A stretch of 64,000 nucleotides of DNA from Flavobacterium soyae (GCF_021245985.1 NZ_JAJQXA010000008.1:173436-237435); one strand, 5' to 3'. Positions 16,799 to 25,260 are shown, counted from the stretch's first letter. Numbers and translations: made by a program. The notes: generated from the letters alone by a model not told the origin.

Positions 16799-17572
16799 TT
16801 AATTCCTTTTTAATACTTTATATTGTTCGTAGCAGCCGCTTATAGCATCTAAAATCTGTAAGTCATTTGCGGTTTGAATAAAAGCGTCAGAATAGTTACA
16901 GCGATGCATGATTTCAGGAATTTCATCCTTGCTGATTCCTAACAGAACTGCTATGGTTTCGCGATCGTATTTAGTTTCTAAAAGATTTCTAATCGTATCG
17001 TCTTTTTTCATGTCCTTGAGTTTCTTGAGCTCCCGGCTGTTTTTTCCAAAGAAATTATAAAGCATATCTGCCGGATTAAAAATAGAACCCAATACTTTTC
17101 CAAAAGCATTTGGAGAATATTCACCCGCTTCATAACCTTGGGTAAGACCCGAAATACTATAACGGTAGTTTTCTTTGGTTGGAATTAACTTCGAATCAAT
17201 TTCAAGATAACCTGTTAAATTAAATGGAGCAATAATAACTTCTTCAAGCGCAATTGCTTTTTCAGTAAGCTGAATTCGAGTTACTTTATTTTTTATCCAG
17301 TCATTTGTCACTCTGATCCTAAGAGATTGAAATCCTAAAAGAGAAAAATGAATTGTATCATTAGGCTGAACATCAATCTCAAAATACCCTTTTGCATCAG
17401 ATTTTGCGCCGCGTACTTTATTGGTGTTAATGATATTTACATTTGGAAGAGGTTGTTTACTATCATCGTTTATAATGTAACCTGAAACCCTTTGCGGAGT
17501 TGTAGGTTCGGCATCTTGTGCAAAACTTACGGCAGAGAATAGTAAAAAAAAGAAAACTGCGAAATATTTCAT
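16799..17572 (-). CDS. Exported carboxypeptidase-regulatory-like domain protein
   Basis: A 257-residue protein with a signal peptide (about 1-18, ending SFAQ) and a beta-sandwich CarboxypepD_reg-like domain at about 28-110 (VSGYIINDDSKQPLPNVNI, SDAKGYFEIDV, IHFSLLGFQSLRI). This domain also begins SusC-type receptors. The remaining 145 residues are helical and end CYEQYKVLKRN, with no barrel or plug, so this is not a truncated receptor. It is probably periplasmic or attached to the cell surface. Common in Flavobacteria; role unknown. Confidence 0.8.
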   Translation of the reverse strand: MKYFAVFFFLLFSAVSFAQDAEPTTPQRVSGYIINDDSKQPLPNVNIINTNKVRGAKSDAKGYFEIDVQPNDTIHFSLLGFQSLRIRVTNDWIKNKVTRIQLTEKAIALEEVIIAPFNLTGYLEIDSKLIPTKENYRYSISGLTQGYEAGEYSPNAFGKVLGSIFNPADMLYNFFGKNSRELKKLKDMKKDDTIRNLLETKYDRETIAVLLGISKDEIPEIMHRCNYSDAFIQTANDLQILDAISGCYEQYKVLKRN

Positions 17573-17751
17573 ATCCTGATTTAAAGCACTAAAAGTAGTA
17601 AATAGAGATTAAATATTTCGCAGTCTTCGAATATAATTATCAGAAAATTAACAAAGTCAGCAGTAGTGCTTTTGATATTTAAATAAAAAGAGAAAAGGAA
17701 GATTAAATTACATTGTTTTTGAATTACAAAACTCATTTTTAGAGATTAAAA

Positions 17752-17944
17752 TTTACCCATTGGGTGTAAAAAAAAACATTTAACACATAGAAACATAGGT
17801 TTTATATGTGTAAAAGGATATAAAAAGAAACTTGTTTCTAACACATAGCTCTCTATGTTTGTTTTAAATAAGTGAAACGATTTTTTTTGAGAGTGCTAAA
17901 TCTATGTTTCTATGTGTTAAAATTAATTATACTCAACGGGTTAA
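17752..17944. repeat. 193-bp structured repeat, ACACATAGAAACATAG family, copy 1
   Basis: Core: TTAACACATAGAAACATAG (17780-17798) and its exact reverse complement (17902-17920), with a central small palindrome ACATAGCTCTCTATGT near 17842. The pairing continues outward: TTTACCCATTGGGTGTAA (17752-17769) resembles the reverse complement of 17927-17944. The element therefore has imperfect terminal inverted repeats of about 45 bases and no ORF. A second copy of the core lies at 29753-29890. Apart from this element and the terminator at 17961-18000, the 449-base gap between genes holds nothing I recognise. Confidence 0.75.
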
Positions 17945-17960
17945 GATTCTTAATATAAAA

Positions 17961-18000
17961 AAAATCCCAAATTCCATTTATGTCAGGAATTTGGGATTTT
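17961..18000 (-). terminator. Terminator of the DEAD-box helicase gene
   Basis: AAAATCCCAAATTCC (17961-17975) and GGAATTTGGGATTTT (17986-18000) form a perfect 15-bp stem with a 10-base loop. In the minus direction the stem runs into a T-rich tract, 22 bases after the helicase stop. Confidence 0.9.
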
Positions 18001-18021
18001 ATATTTTAAGATATTAAATTA

Positions 18022-19926
18022 TTAATCTCTTCTTGGTCTTCTTGGTCTTGGCGAATCACCAAAACTTTCAGAACGTCTTGGGGCTCTGTCAGAACTTCCT
18101 TCGTTTCTTCTGAAACCACCTTCTCTTGGAGCTGAGTTTCTGTCGCTTCTAAATCCTCCGCCTGAACCTTCACGTCTTGGAGCAGAATTTCTGTCGCTTC
18201 TAAAACCTCCGCCAGAACCTTCACGTCTTGGAGCAAAGTTTCCTTCTCTTCTTGGTCCGCCAGAATTACGTCCGCCGCCACGGTTGTTGTGGTCACGTCT
18301 TCCGCCTCCGTCATTTTTAGAAATTTCAACATTAATACGACGTCCTTCTAACTGAACGTTATTTAAAATATCCATTACTTTATCAGTATGCTCAGGATCA
18401 GTATTAAAGAAAGAGAAACCTTCTTTTACATCAACTTTGAAAACGTCATCACGACCTAAGTCTAATGTTTCTTTCAGGTAATCTTTAAGAGACATCCAGT
18501 CAAAATTATCTCTCGAACCGATGTTTACAAAATAACGAACTGCTCCGTTATTATTGAATTCTCTTGGTTCAGAATCACCTCTTTCACGTCTTTCCCCAGA
18601 AGATTGAGTAGATATATCTCTATTCTTTTTGTAGTAAGTAATGAAACGGTTAAATTCTACAGATACCATTTTCTTAATCAATTCTTCTTTAGATAAATCT
18701 TCAAGAACATTGTTGATTGCTGGTAAATAGTTGTCAATTTCGTGATCAACCTCAGTATCTTTAATTTTATTTGCTAAGTGCAATAATTGAATTTCGCAGA
18801 TTTCGATTCCAGATGGAATAGTTTTTTCTTCGAATTTTTGTTTGATGATTCTCTCGATAGAAGAAATTTTACGCAACTCACTTTTTGTAACAATTACAAT
18901 AGAAGTCCCTAATTTCCCGGCTCTACCAGTACGTCCAGAACGATGGTTGTACGTTTCGATTTCATCAGGTAATTGGTAGTTCACAACGTGTGTTACGTTA
19001 TCAACGTCAATTCCACGCGCAGCAACGTCAGTAGCAACAAGCATCTGAATTTGTCTTCCGCGGAAAGATTTCATTACACCATCACGCTGTGCCTGAGATA
19101 AATCTCCGTGCAATGCAGCGGCGCTGTATCCGTCTTCAATTAATTTCTCGGCAATAGCCTGAGTATCTCTTTTAGTACGACAGAAAACCACAGAGAAAAT
19201 ATCCGGGTTTGCATCTGCCAAACGTTTTAGAGCTTCATAACGATCACGGGCATTTACTAAGTAAAATTCGTGAGAAACTGTAGATGAACCAGAGTTTTTA
19301 GTCCCAACAGTAATTTCTAAAGGATCGCTCATGAATTGTTTTGCAATTCTCGCAACCTCCTGCGGCATTGTTGCAGAGAACAACCATGTGCTTTTTTCGT
19401 CTGGAGTATCTGATAAAATAGATACGATGTCATCATAAAATCCCATGTTTAACATCTCGTCAGCCTCATCAAGAATACAGTAATCTATATTTTTAATGTT
19501 TACCAATCCTCTGTTAATCATGTCCTGCATTCTTCCCGGAGTTGCTACAATAATTTGCGCTCCTCTCTTTATTTCTCTTGCCTGCTCTGTAATACTAGCT
19601 CCTCCGTAAACTGCTACCACATTAATACCTTTTTCGTATTTTGAGTAGTTTTTAAGTTCGTTAGTAATCTGTAAACAAAGCTCGCGTGTTGGCGATAAAA
19701 CTAATGCTTGTGTATTTCTGTTGTCGGCATCAATTTTTTGAATTAGCGGAAAACCGAAAGCTGCCGTTTTCCCTGTCCCTGTTTGAGCCAACGCAACCAT
19801 ATCCGTGTCTTTTTCCAATAATAGGGGAATCGCCTTTTCCTGTACCTCTGACGGATTTTCAAATCCTAGATCTAAAATCGCCTTCAGTAACGATTCATTC
19901 AATCCTAATTGTTCAAATTTATTCAT
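18022..19926 (-). CDS. DEAD-box RNA helicase with DbpA-like domain and RG-rich tail
   Basis: A 634-residue ATP-dependent RNA helicase of the DeaD/CsdA type, acting in ribosome assembly, mRNA decay and cold growth. Helicase motifs in order: Q motif GFENPSEVQEKAIP, AQTGTGKT, PTRELCLQ, TPGRM, DEAD, SAT, HGDLSQAQRD, ARGIDV and HRSGRTGR. Residues about 460-535 form a DbpA-type RNA-binding domain, and the last 95 are rich in Gly, Arg and Ser with APRREGSGGGFRSDRNS twice in tandem. I chose ATG 19926 because a -7 element at 19948-19955 excludes the in-frame start at 19950. Confidence 0.95.
   Translation of the reverse strand: MNKFEQLGLNESLLKAILDLGFENPSEVQEKAIPLLLEKDTDMVALAQTGTGKTAAFGFPLIQKIDADNRNTQALVLSPTRELCLQITNELKNYSKYEKGINVVAVYGGASITEQAREIKRGAQIIVATPGRMQDMINRGLVNIKNIDYCILDEADEMLNMGFYDDIVSILSDTPDEKSTWLFSATMPQEVARIAKQFMSDPLEITVGTKNSGSSTVSHEFYLVNARDRYEALKRLADANPDIFSVVFCRTKRDTQAIAEKLIEDGYSAAALHGDLSQAQRDGVMKSFRGRQIQMLVATDVAARGIDVDNVTHVVNYQLPDEIETYNHRSGRTGRAGKLGTSIVIVTKSELRKISSIERIIKQKFEEKTIPSGIEICEIQLLHLANKIKDTEVDHEIDNYLPAINNVLEDLSKEELIKKMVSVEFNRFITYYKKNRDISTQSSGERRERGDSEPREFNNNGAVRYFVNIGSRDNFDWMSLKDYLKETLDLGRDDVFKVDVKEGFSFFNTDPEHTDKVMDILNNVQLEGRRINVEISKNDGGGRRDHNNRGGGRNSGGPRREGNFAPRREGSGGGFRSDRNSAPRREGSGGGFRSDRNSAPREGGFRRNEGSSDRAPRRSESFGDSPRPRRPRRD
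18130..18231. repeat. 51-bp tandem repeat inside the helicase RG tail
   Basis: Bases 18130-18180 and 18181-18231 are near-identical 51-bp units encoding a 17-residue APRREGSGGGFRSDRNS-type module. A partial third unit encodes APREGGFRRNEGSS. In-frame copy-number variation between strains would be easy here. Confidence 0.8.
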
Positions 19927-19947
19927 ATGTGTTTTTAAAATAGGGTG

Positions 19948-19955
19948 CAAAATTA
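19948..19955 (-). promoter_or_regulatory. -7 element (TAATTTTG on minus strand) of the helicase gene
   Basis: Reading the minus strand, TAATTTTG fits TAnnTTTG and lies about 22 bases before ATG 19926. It decides the start codon. The nearest upstream TTG is 26 bases away, slightly too far for the consensus. Confidence 0.55.
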
Positions 19956-20119
19956 CTGTTAATTATTCAGATATACTAATGCAATTTTAAGATTTATGGA
20001 TTTGTTATGATTTGATTATCAAAAAGTTATGTTTAGCGTAAAATCATTTTCGAAAGAAATCAAAAAAAATACGTCGTGAAATATCAATTTTGCCCAATAA
20101 AATGTTGTATTTTAAACAA

Positions 20120-20698
20120 TTATTTTCTTGTGTTCAGGAAATCAATAAGTTGCTCAGTTGCCTTTGCACGATGGCTGATTTTATTTTTAATTTCTGCAGC
20201 TAATTCGGCAAAAGTTTCACTGTAATTTTCAGGCTGAAAAATCGGATCATATCCAAAACCATGATTTCCGGTTTTATTTAAAATAATATTTCCTTTTGCC
20301 AAACCGGTAAAAAGATGCTGCTTTCCTTCTAAATTTAAAGCAATAACGGTCTTAAACTGTGCACTGCGGTTTTCTTCATTTTTTAAAGCTTCCAAAAGCT
20401 TGTTCATATTATCATCGGCATTTTTTTGTTCTCCCGCATATCGGGCAGAATAAACTCCGGGTTCTCCGTTTAAAGCTTTTACTTCCAAACCAGTATCATC
20501 AGCAAAACAATCATAGCCATATTTTTCGGTTACATAATTGGCTTTTAAAATTGCATTGCCTTCAATCGTATCAGCAGTTTCAGGAATTTCTTCGTGACAG
20601 CCAATATCTTCTAAACTTAATAGCTGAATAGATCCGTTTAGAATACTTTGAATTTCCTTGATTTTATTTAAATTATTTGAAGCGAAAACCAGTTTCAT
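20120..20698 (-). CDS. rdgB: Non-canonical purine NTP diphosphatase (RdgB/HAM1)
   Basis: A 192-residue HAM1 family enzyme that hydrolyses ITP, dITP and XTP to monophosphates and so keeps deaminated purines out of DNA and RNA. The family motifs are the N-terminal [45 protein letters not shown], the [14 protein letters not shown] [12 protein letters not shown] and the C-terminal [10 protein letters not shown]. Its start lies inside the 3' end of the upstream DUF2809 gene (26-base overlap), so the two are translationally coupled. Confidence 0.95.
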   Translation of the reverse strand: MKLVFASNNLNKIKEIQSILNGSIQLLSLEDIGCHEEIPETADTIEGNAILKANYVTEKYGYDCFADDTGLEVKALNGEPGVYSARYAGEQKNADDNMNKLLEALKNEENRSAQFKTVIALNLEGKQHLFTGLAKGNIILNKTGNHGFGYDPIFQPENYSETFAELAAEIKNKISHRAKATEQLIDFLNTRK

Positions 20699-21068
20699 GT
20701 ATTTTATATTTTAAAGTGAATTTTTCGATTAAAAAGATAAATATTATTCCAAATGTATAAGCAAGAATATCTGACCAAAGAAAACCCTGCCCCAATACAT
20801 ATCTTCCAAAAAGTGTTTTTCGAAGCTCAACAATCCATTCTGCCTCATAAAGCTGTAAAAACTCAATGCAGTAACATAGCAAAAGAGAAAATAAAGCTAT
20901 TATAAAAGCTTTTCTAGTTGGAAAAAATATTCTCACCAAAAAATAAATCATAATGGCATAAAGAGAATCTCCAATCCATAAAGGAATAAAGAAGATTTTT
21001 CTTGAAAGGATTCCAAGAAGAATTGTGCAGAGAAAAATTAAGAAATAATAGATTCTGGATTTTTTCAA
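20673..21068 (-). CDS. DUF2809 family membrane protein
   Basis: A small polytopic protein (131 residues from the start chosen) with about four hydrophobic helices. The segment [20 protein letters not shown] followed by [16 protein letters not shown] and [12 protein letters not shown] is typical of DUF2809. I place the start at TTG 21068 (MKKSRIYYF) because TAAATTTG, a -7 element on the minus strand at 21093-21100, covers the next upstream TTG at 21095. Upstream gene of a two-gene unit with rdgB. Function unknown. Confidence 0.75.
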   Translation of the reverse strand: MKKSRIYYFLIFLCTILLGILSRKIFFIPLWIGDSLYAIMIYFLVRIFFPTRKAFIIALFSLLLCYCIEFLQLYEAEWIVELRKTLFGRYVLGQGFLWSDILAYTFGIIFIFLIEKFTLKYKIHETGFRFK

Positions 21069-21092
21069 GTTTAGAAAGACTTTAGTTAAAAG

Positions 21093-21100
21093 CAAATTTA
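21093..21100 (-). promoter_or_regulatory. -7 element (TAAATTTG on minus strand) of the DUF2809-rdgB unit
   Basis: TAAATTTG fits TAnnTTTG and overlaps the TTG that would otherwise be the first start codon, which argues for the later TTG at 21068. Confidence 0.5.
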
Positions 21101-21130
21101 TATTAAATTTTTTATTTGTAGATAAAGTTT

Positions 21131-21277
21131 GTCATTGCGAGGAATGAAGCAACCGCATTAACAAAAGTTAGAAAGCTGGACGTAATGGTACGCAGATGAC
21201 GCTGATTTGAACAGATTTATTCTTGTTTTATGTCTTGCAGTTTTGTCGTTCCTAGGAATGACAAGATTGTGTCATGG
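21131..21277. repeat. GTCATTGCGAGGAATGAAGC intergenic repeat
   Basis: GTCATTGCGAGGAATGAAGC opens the element at 21131, and an inverted, imperfect counterpart (GTCGTTCCTAGGAATGACAA) ends it. From memory, GTCATTGCGAGGAACGAAGC-like sequences are scattered through many bacterial genomes, including Bacteroidota. In between are fragments resembling the CAGATT repeats. No ORF in the 296-base divergent gap. Confidence 0.65.
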
Positions 21278-21391
21278 AAAAAAATAAAATAAAATACATT
21301 TTTAGGGGACAAAAAATACAAAGGCTGAAATAAGTTTACTTTATTTTATAAATTTATCGGTTCTAAAAACTACCTATCTAAAAATAACCAC

Positions 21392-22570
21392 ATGAGTGTA
21401 AAATTTTTTACTCTGATTACAGCTTTATTTCTTCTTGGAAATCAGGGTTATTCTCAAAAAGACAATTCGTTTAACGTTAAAAAACAATTGGAGTATTGCG
21501 CAGAGCAGGCTTCAAAAACATTAAAGGTAATTCCGAATGACGGTACTTCGCCAAGAATGGTTCTGAATGGGAGCAAAGATTGGAAATTTGTAAATTACAA
21601 AGACTGGACAAGTGGATTCTGGCCTGGAGAGTTGTGGTTTTTGTATGAAGCGACAAAAGATAAAAAATGGGAGAAAGAAGCCGATAAATTTACACGCTTT
21701 TTAGCACCTTTGTCTGTTAGTAAAGCTGCAGATCACGATTTAGGTTTTCAGGTTTTTAATAGTTTTGGAAACGGATACAGATTGACTAAAAACAAAGAAT
21801 ACAAAGAAATTATTCTAAAAACAGCCGATACTCTGGCAGCACTTTTTAATCCAAAAGTAGGAACAATTCAATCCTGGCCTCATAATAAAATGGGCGGTCA
21901 CAATACTATCATCGATAATATGATGAATTTAGAATTGTTATTTTGGGCTTCTAAAAACGGAGGAAATAAAAAATTGTATGATATTGCGGTAAAACATGCC
22001 GAGACAACAATGGCAAACCATTTTAGAGCAGATAATACTTCGTACCATGTTGTAATTTATGATTTTGAAACTGGTAAAAAAATAAAAGGAAGAACGGCTC
22101 AGGGTTACAGTGATGACAGTATGTGGGCGCGCGGGCAGGCGTGGGCAATTTATGGATTTACAATGGTTTACAGAGAAACAAAAGATCCAAAATTTTTAGA
22201 CTTTGCTCATAAATTAACTCGTGTTTATCTGGATAAATTAACTACAGAAGATTTGGTTCCGTATTGGGATTTTAACGCGCCAGATATTCCAAATGCTCCA
22301 AGAGATGCATCGGCTGCTGCTATTGTTTCTTCGGCACTTTTAGAGTTGAGTTCTTATACGAAAGATAAAATGCTGAAAAACGAATATTTGACAAAATCTA
22401 AAAAAATGATTGTATCGCTTTCAGATAATTACCAAAGCCATGATGTTAACTCAGCATTTTTATTGCATTCTACAGGCCATAAACCTGCCGGAAGCGAAAT
22501 AGATTGTTCTATAAATTACGCAGATTATTATTATCTTGAAGCACTTTTAAGACTTCAAAAACTGAAATAA
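21392..22570 (+). CDS. Glycoside hydrolase family 88 protein (unsaturated glucuronyl hydrolase-like)
   Basis: A 392-residue exported (alpha/alpha)6-barrel protein with a signal peptide (about 1-21, ending GYSQ). GH88 enzymes remove unsaturated uronic acid from oligosaccharides made by polysaccharide lyases. Family marks are KDWTSGFWPGELWFLYEAT, GGHNTIIDNMMNLELLFW with the candidate catalytic Asp, QGYSDDSMWARGQAWAIYGF with the second Asp, and NAPRDASAAAIVSSALLEL. No lyase or SusCD pair is adjacent, so it may act on products made by enzymes encoded elsewhere. Confidence 0.92.
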   Translation: MSVKFFTLITALFLLGNQGYSQKDNSFNVKKQLEYCAEQASKTLKVIPNDGTSPRMVLNGSKDWKFVNYKDWTSGFWPGELWFLYEATKDKKWEKEADKFTRFLAPLSVSKAADHDLGFQVFNSFGNGYRLTKNKEYKEIILKTADTLAALFNPKVGTIQSWPHNKMGGHNTIIDNMMNLELLFWASKNGGNKKLYDIAVKHAETTMANHFRADNTSYHVVIYDFETGKKIKGRTAQGYSDDSMWARGQAWAIYGFTMVYRETKDPKFLDFAHKLTRVYLDKLTTEDLVPYWDFNAPDIPNAPRDASAAAIVSSALLELSSYTKDKMLKNEYLTKSKKMIVSLSDNYQSHDVNSAFLLHSTGHKPAGSEIDCSINYADYYYLEALLRLQKLK

Positions 22571-22582
22571 AAATTTAAAATT

Positions 22583-22987
22583 ATGATTAGGAAAATAAGC
22601 CGGATTTTATGTACAGTTATCATGGTGTTGATGCTTGTGGGCTGTAAAAATGCAAAACAAAAACTTCAGGAATATGTAACGACTTATAACAGTGCTGCTG
22701 CAAATTTTAAGGCTGAAGATGTTACGCTCACAACTGCCAGAGGTTATATTAATGATGATAAAATCGAATTGCGATTTGAAACTAATTTAGAGCAAAATGC
22801 AGTTAATAAAGTAAAGGCCGAGTCGTCGTTTCCAAAACTGCTGAAAGAAATGATTAACAAAGATCAAATTCCTAAGGAACTGGTTGAAGAAGGTATTCAG
22901 TTTGATGCTTATTTTTTAGCCGATGATAATACCGTTTTTGTAAAACAAATAATCAACAAAGAATCTCTGGCCGAATTGTTAAAATAA
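22583..22987 (+). CDS. Lipoprotein of unknown function, tandem paralogue 1
   Basis: A 134-residue lipoprotein with a lipobox (LVGC, Cys21). After the cysteine comes KNAKQKLQEYVTTYN, closely matching KNTKQKIQEHVSTYN and KNTKQKIQEYVNTFN in the next two genes. The shared body continues with NDDKIELRFETNLE, FPKLLKEMI and EEGIQFDAYFLAD. It begins 12 bases after the GH88 gene, with which it may be cotranscribed, and ends in its own terminator. I know no function for this family. Confidence 0.8.
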   Translation: MIRKISRILCTVIMVLMLVGCKNAKQKLQEYVTTYNSAAANFKAEDVTLTTARGYINDDKIELRFETNLEQNAVNKVKAESSFPKLLKEMINKDQIPKELVEEGIQFDAYFLADDNTVFVKQIINKESLAELLK

Positions 22988-23008
22988 TATTCAGATTATA
23001 TATTTATT

Positions 23009-23047
23009 AAATCCTCTTTAAGCAATTTTAAAGAGGATTTTTTTTTA
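23009..23047 (+). terminator. Terminator after lipoprotein paralogue 1
   Basis: AAATCCTCTTTA (23009-23020) and TAAAGAGGATTT (23029-23040) form a perfect 12-bp stem followed by a T run. Confidence 0.9.
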
Positions 23048-23133
23048 GTTATTAAGTTAATTCTTTTCATTCTTTTGTCGGGATAATCTATTTGTAGTCA
23101 AATAATTACATTTTAAACTTTTACTTTTTCATT

Positions 23134-23164
23134 TTGCTTTTGTGTTAAAAGTTTATTATGTTTG
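23134..23164 (+). promoter_or_regulatory. Promoter of lipoprotein paralogue 2: TTG-N20-TATGTTTG
   Basis: TTG at 23134-23136 and TATGTTTG at 23157-23164 with a 20-base spacer. The promoter of paralogue 3 has the same -7 sequence and the same spacing. Confidence 0.75.
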
Positions 23165-23195
23165 AGTTAAAAATAAACCAAAAACCTAAAAAATT

Positions 23196-23627
23196 ATGAA
23201 AAAAATTACCCAAATCGCATTTGCTTTTGCTGTTGCATTATTGCTGGTAAGCTGTAAAAATACCAAGCAAAAAATTCAGGAACATGTAAGTACTTACAAT
23301 AATTCGTCTTCCATAAAAGGTAACGGAATTACCAGTACTACTGCAAAAGCATTTTTAAATGATAATAAAATTGAAATTAGAATTGAAACAAACTTAGAAG
23401 GTGATGAGGCTAATAAGCAGGCCGCTGCCAATTCATTTCCTGATTTACTAAAAGAAATGATTAAGAATGATCAAATTTCTACAGAATTAATTGGCGAAGG
23501 CGTAACGTTTGATGTTTACTTTTTGGCCTATAATAATATCATATTAGCTAAAAAAATAGTTGATAAAGAAGAATTAGCAGTTTTAGAAGGAACTGCGGAA
23601 GGAAAGAAGAAAACCGCAAAACTTTAA
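23196..23627 (+). CDS. Lipoprotein of unknown function, tandem paralogue 2
   Basis: A 143-residue lipoprotein (lipobox LVSC, Cys20) paralogous to its neighbours: KNTKQKIQEHVSTYNN, AKAFLNDNKIEIRIETNLEG, FPDLLKEMIKNDQIS and GEGVTFDVYFLAYNN. It ends in a lysine-rich tail (GKKKTAKL) that the others lack. It has its own promoter (23134-23164) and terminator (23652-23693), so it is an independent unit. Probably exposed in the periplasm or on the outer membrane. Confidence 0.8.
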   Translation: MKKITQIAFAFAVALLLVSCKNTKQKIQEHVSTYNNSSSIKGNGITSTTAKAFLNDNKIEIRIETNLEGDEANKQAAANSFPDLLKEMIKNDQISTELIGEGVTFDVYFLAYNNIILAKKIVDKEELAVLEGTAEGKKKTAKL

Positions 23628-23651
23628 TTTAAAAATATTAAATAAAGTATT

Positions 23652-23693
23652 GAAAATAGCCTCTTTGTAAATCATAGAGGCTATTTTCTTTTT
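23652..23693 (+). terminator. Terminator after lipoprotein paralogue 2
   Basis: GAAAATAGCCTCT (23652-23664) and AGAGGCTATTTTC (23676-23688) form a perfect 13-bp stem followed by a T-rich tail. The CCTCT core resembles the terminators at 23009 and 25261. Confidence 0.88.
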
Positions 23694-23713
23694 GTTAAGA
23701 AAAAATAATTCTT

Positions 23714-23744
23714 TTGGATTAATTCCAACATTAGGTTATGTTTG
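23714..23744 (+). promoter_or_regulatory. Promoter of lipoprotein paralogue 3: TTG-N20-TATGTTTG
   Basis: TTG at 23714-23716 and TATGTTTG at 23737-23744 with a 20-base spacer. The position rules out the in-frame TTG at 23742 as a start and supports ATG 23778. Confidence 0.75.
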
Positions 23745-23777
23745 TGTAAAAGTCTACTTAATAAAATCTTTAAAACT

Positions 23778-24554
23778 ATGATCAAAAAAATTACCCAAAT
23801 CACATGCACGATTGCTATTGCTTTGTTTTTAGTAAGCTGTAAAAATACCAAGCAAAAAATTCAGGAATATGTTAATACGTTTAATAATTCGAGTGCGCTT
23901 TTTCAAAATGATGTTATCAGCAGCGCAAGTGCAAAAGCTTTTTTAGCCGAAAATAAGGTCGAAATAAGAATCGATACCAATTTAGAAGCAGACGAATCCA
24001 GTAAATCTATTTATAGCCAAATGTTTCCCTCTATACTTAGCGAAATGTTGAAAAGCGATGCAGCTTCAATGGAACTAATTAAAGAAGGCGTAACGTTCGA
24101 AATGTTTTTTTTAGCTAATAATAGTACAATACTTGCTGAATTGAAAGTTGATGAAAAGGAGTTAAATAAAATATTAAGCAAAAATAACGCAGCTTCTATA
24201 GATAGAAAAGAACTTTCAAGTTCTGGTTTGAATCCTGAGATGGAGCAAATGCTGGCCATAATGAACCAGAATATGCCAATAACAAATGAAGACGGAACAA
24301 AAATCCTGAAAATTGAAATTAGCGATAAAAATGAATTGGTTTATAAAATTGAAGTGCCAAAACAGTATTCTGAATTGCTTAAAGGTGAAGGAGCAAAGGT
24401 TTTAATGAAAGAAAGCATTTTAAGAAGCACTGATTTAAAAACTATTCTGGGTTCTATACAGCGTTATAACATTACAACAATAAAATATGTATATCAGGAT
24501 GCTAAAGGTAAGCTGGTAAATGATATTGTTTTGACAGGAAAAGATCTAAAATAA
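23778..24554 (+). CDS. Lipoprotein of unknown function, tandem paralogue 3 (extended)
   Basis: A 258-residue lipoprotein (lipobox LVSC) whose first 125 residues match paralogues 1 and 2 (KNTKQKIQEYVNTFNN, NKVEIRIDTNLEADES, KEGVTFEMFFLANN). It has an extra C-terminal half (about 160-258) that repeats the same strand-helix-strand pattern at low identity, suggesting an internal duplication of the module. It ends two bases before the next gene, which is therefore cotranscribed. The start is set by the promoter at 23714-23744. Confidence 0.8.
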   Translation: MIKKITQITCTIAIALFLVSCKNTKQKIQEYVNTFNNSSALFQNDVISSASAKAFLAENKVEIRIDTNLEADESSKSIYSQMFPSILSEMLKSDAASMELIKEGVTFEMFFLANNSTILAELKVDEKELNKILSKNNAASIDRKELSSSGLNPEMEQMLAIMNQNMPITNEDGTKILKIEISDKNELVYKIEVPKQYSELLKGEGAKVLMKESILRSTDLKTILGSIQRYNITTIKYVYQDAKGKLVNDIVLTGKDLK

Positions 24555-24556
24555 TC

Positions 24557-25246
24557 ATGGATGAAAGATCAACATGGAGAACCGTATTAAGTGTTTTATC
24601 TGTTATAATTTTAGGAGGCAGACTGTTGTATACTTGTTCTAATATGAATAAACCCCGTTATGAAAATGATCCTGTTATGGAAAGTTTTCGAAATTCTCAG
24701 GAAACGATGAAAGAGAATTTTAGGCAGCAGCGAGAAATTCAAAAGAAATTGTCTAATACTATATTGTATACTAATTATGAAAGTTTAGATAGTTTATCAG
24801 CTTTGCAAAAAGACAATTACGGTATTCAAAAACTGGAAAAAGATTCATTAATATACATCGCATTAGATACGCAGATAAAAATACCAAAGGATTTTTATCT
24901 TCAAAACAGACATGATGATTCCTTGCGAATGGCGTTTAAATCACCGGATAATCTAAATGTTTTTATTCATGATTTTGAATCTAAAGCAGAAATTGAATCA
25001 AGTTTTAAAAATCTAAAAAACGGCGCCAACCTGCAAAAGTTTAAAGTAGAAAATACTATTAGAGACGTTAAGGCGATATCATACAAAATAACCAAAAAAA
25101 GTAAAAGGTATAATGGTTATGCTTTATGTTTTAAAAATGATGGATTTCTTAGTTTCTACGAGTTCGAAAGTAACAAACTTCCTCTTGATAAATTAAAAGG
25201 ACGTGCTATTGAATTCTTTTCTCAAAATATGAAAGAGAAGAAATAA
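24557..25246 (+). CDS. Membrane-anchored protein of unknown function
   Basis: A 229-residue protein with a single N-terminal hydrophobic helix (about 7-27, TVLSVLSVIILGGRLLYTC), a charged coiled-coil-like segment (about 38-70) and a soluble C-terminal domain of alternating strands. The cysteine after the helix is not in a convincing lipobox. It starts two bases after lipoprotein 3, so the two are coupled and may work together. No family recognised. Confidence 0.72.
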   Translation: MDERSTWRTVLSVLSVIILGGRLLYTCSNMNKPRYENDPVMESFRNSQETMKENFRQQREIQKKLSNTILYTNYESLDSLSALQKDNYGIQKLEKDSLIYIALDTQIKIPKDFYLQNRHDDSLRMAFKSPDNLNVFIHDFESKAEIESSFKNLKNGANLQKFKVENTIRDVKAISYKITKKSKRYNGYALCFKNDGFLSFYEFESNKLPLDKLKGRAIEFFSQNMKEKK

Positions 25247-25260
25247 ATTTCTTAAAATTA

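Noticed and set aside
16799..17572. Truncated SusC-type receptor
   Set aside because: Only the carboxypeptidase-regulatory-like domain is shared; the remainder is helical, without plug or barrel, and looks complete.
17752..17944. CRISPR array
   Set aside because: The repeated phrases are inverted arms of one foldback with no regular direct repeats or spacers.
18006..18332. Minus-strand frame of 108 codons over the helicase tail
   Set aside because: An alternative frame of the repetitive RG-coding DNA; low-complexity artefact.
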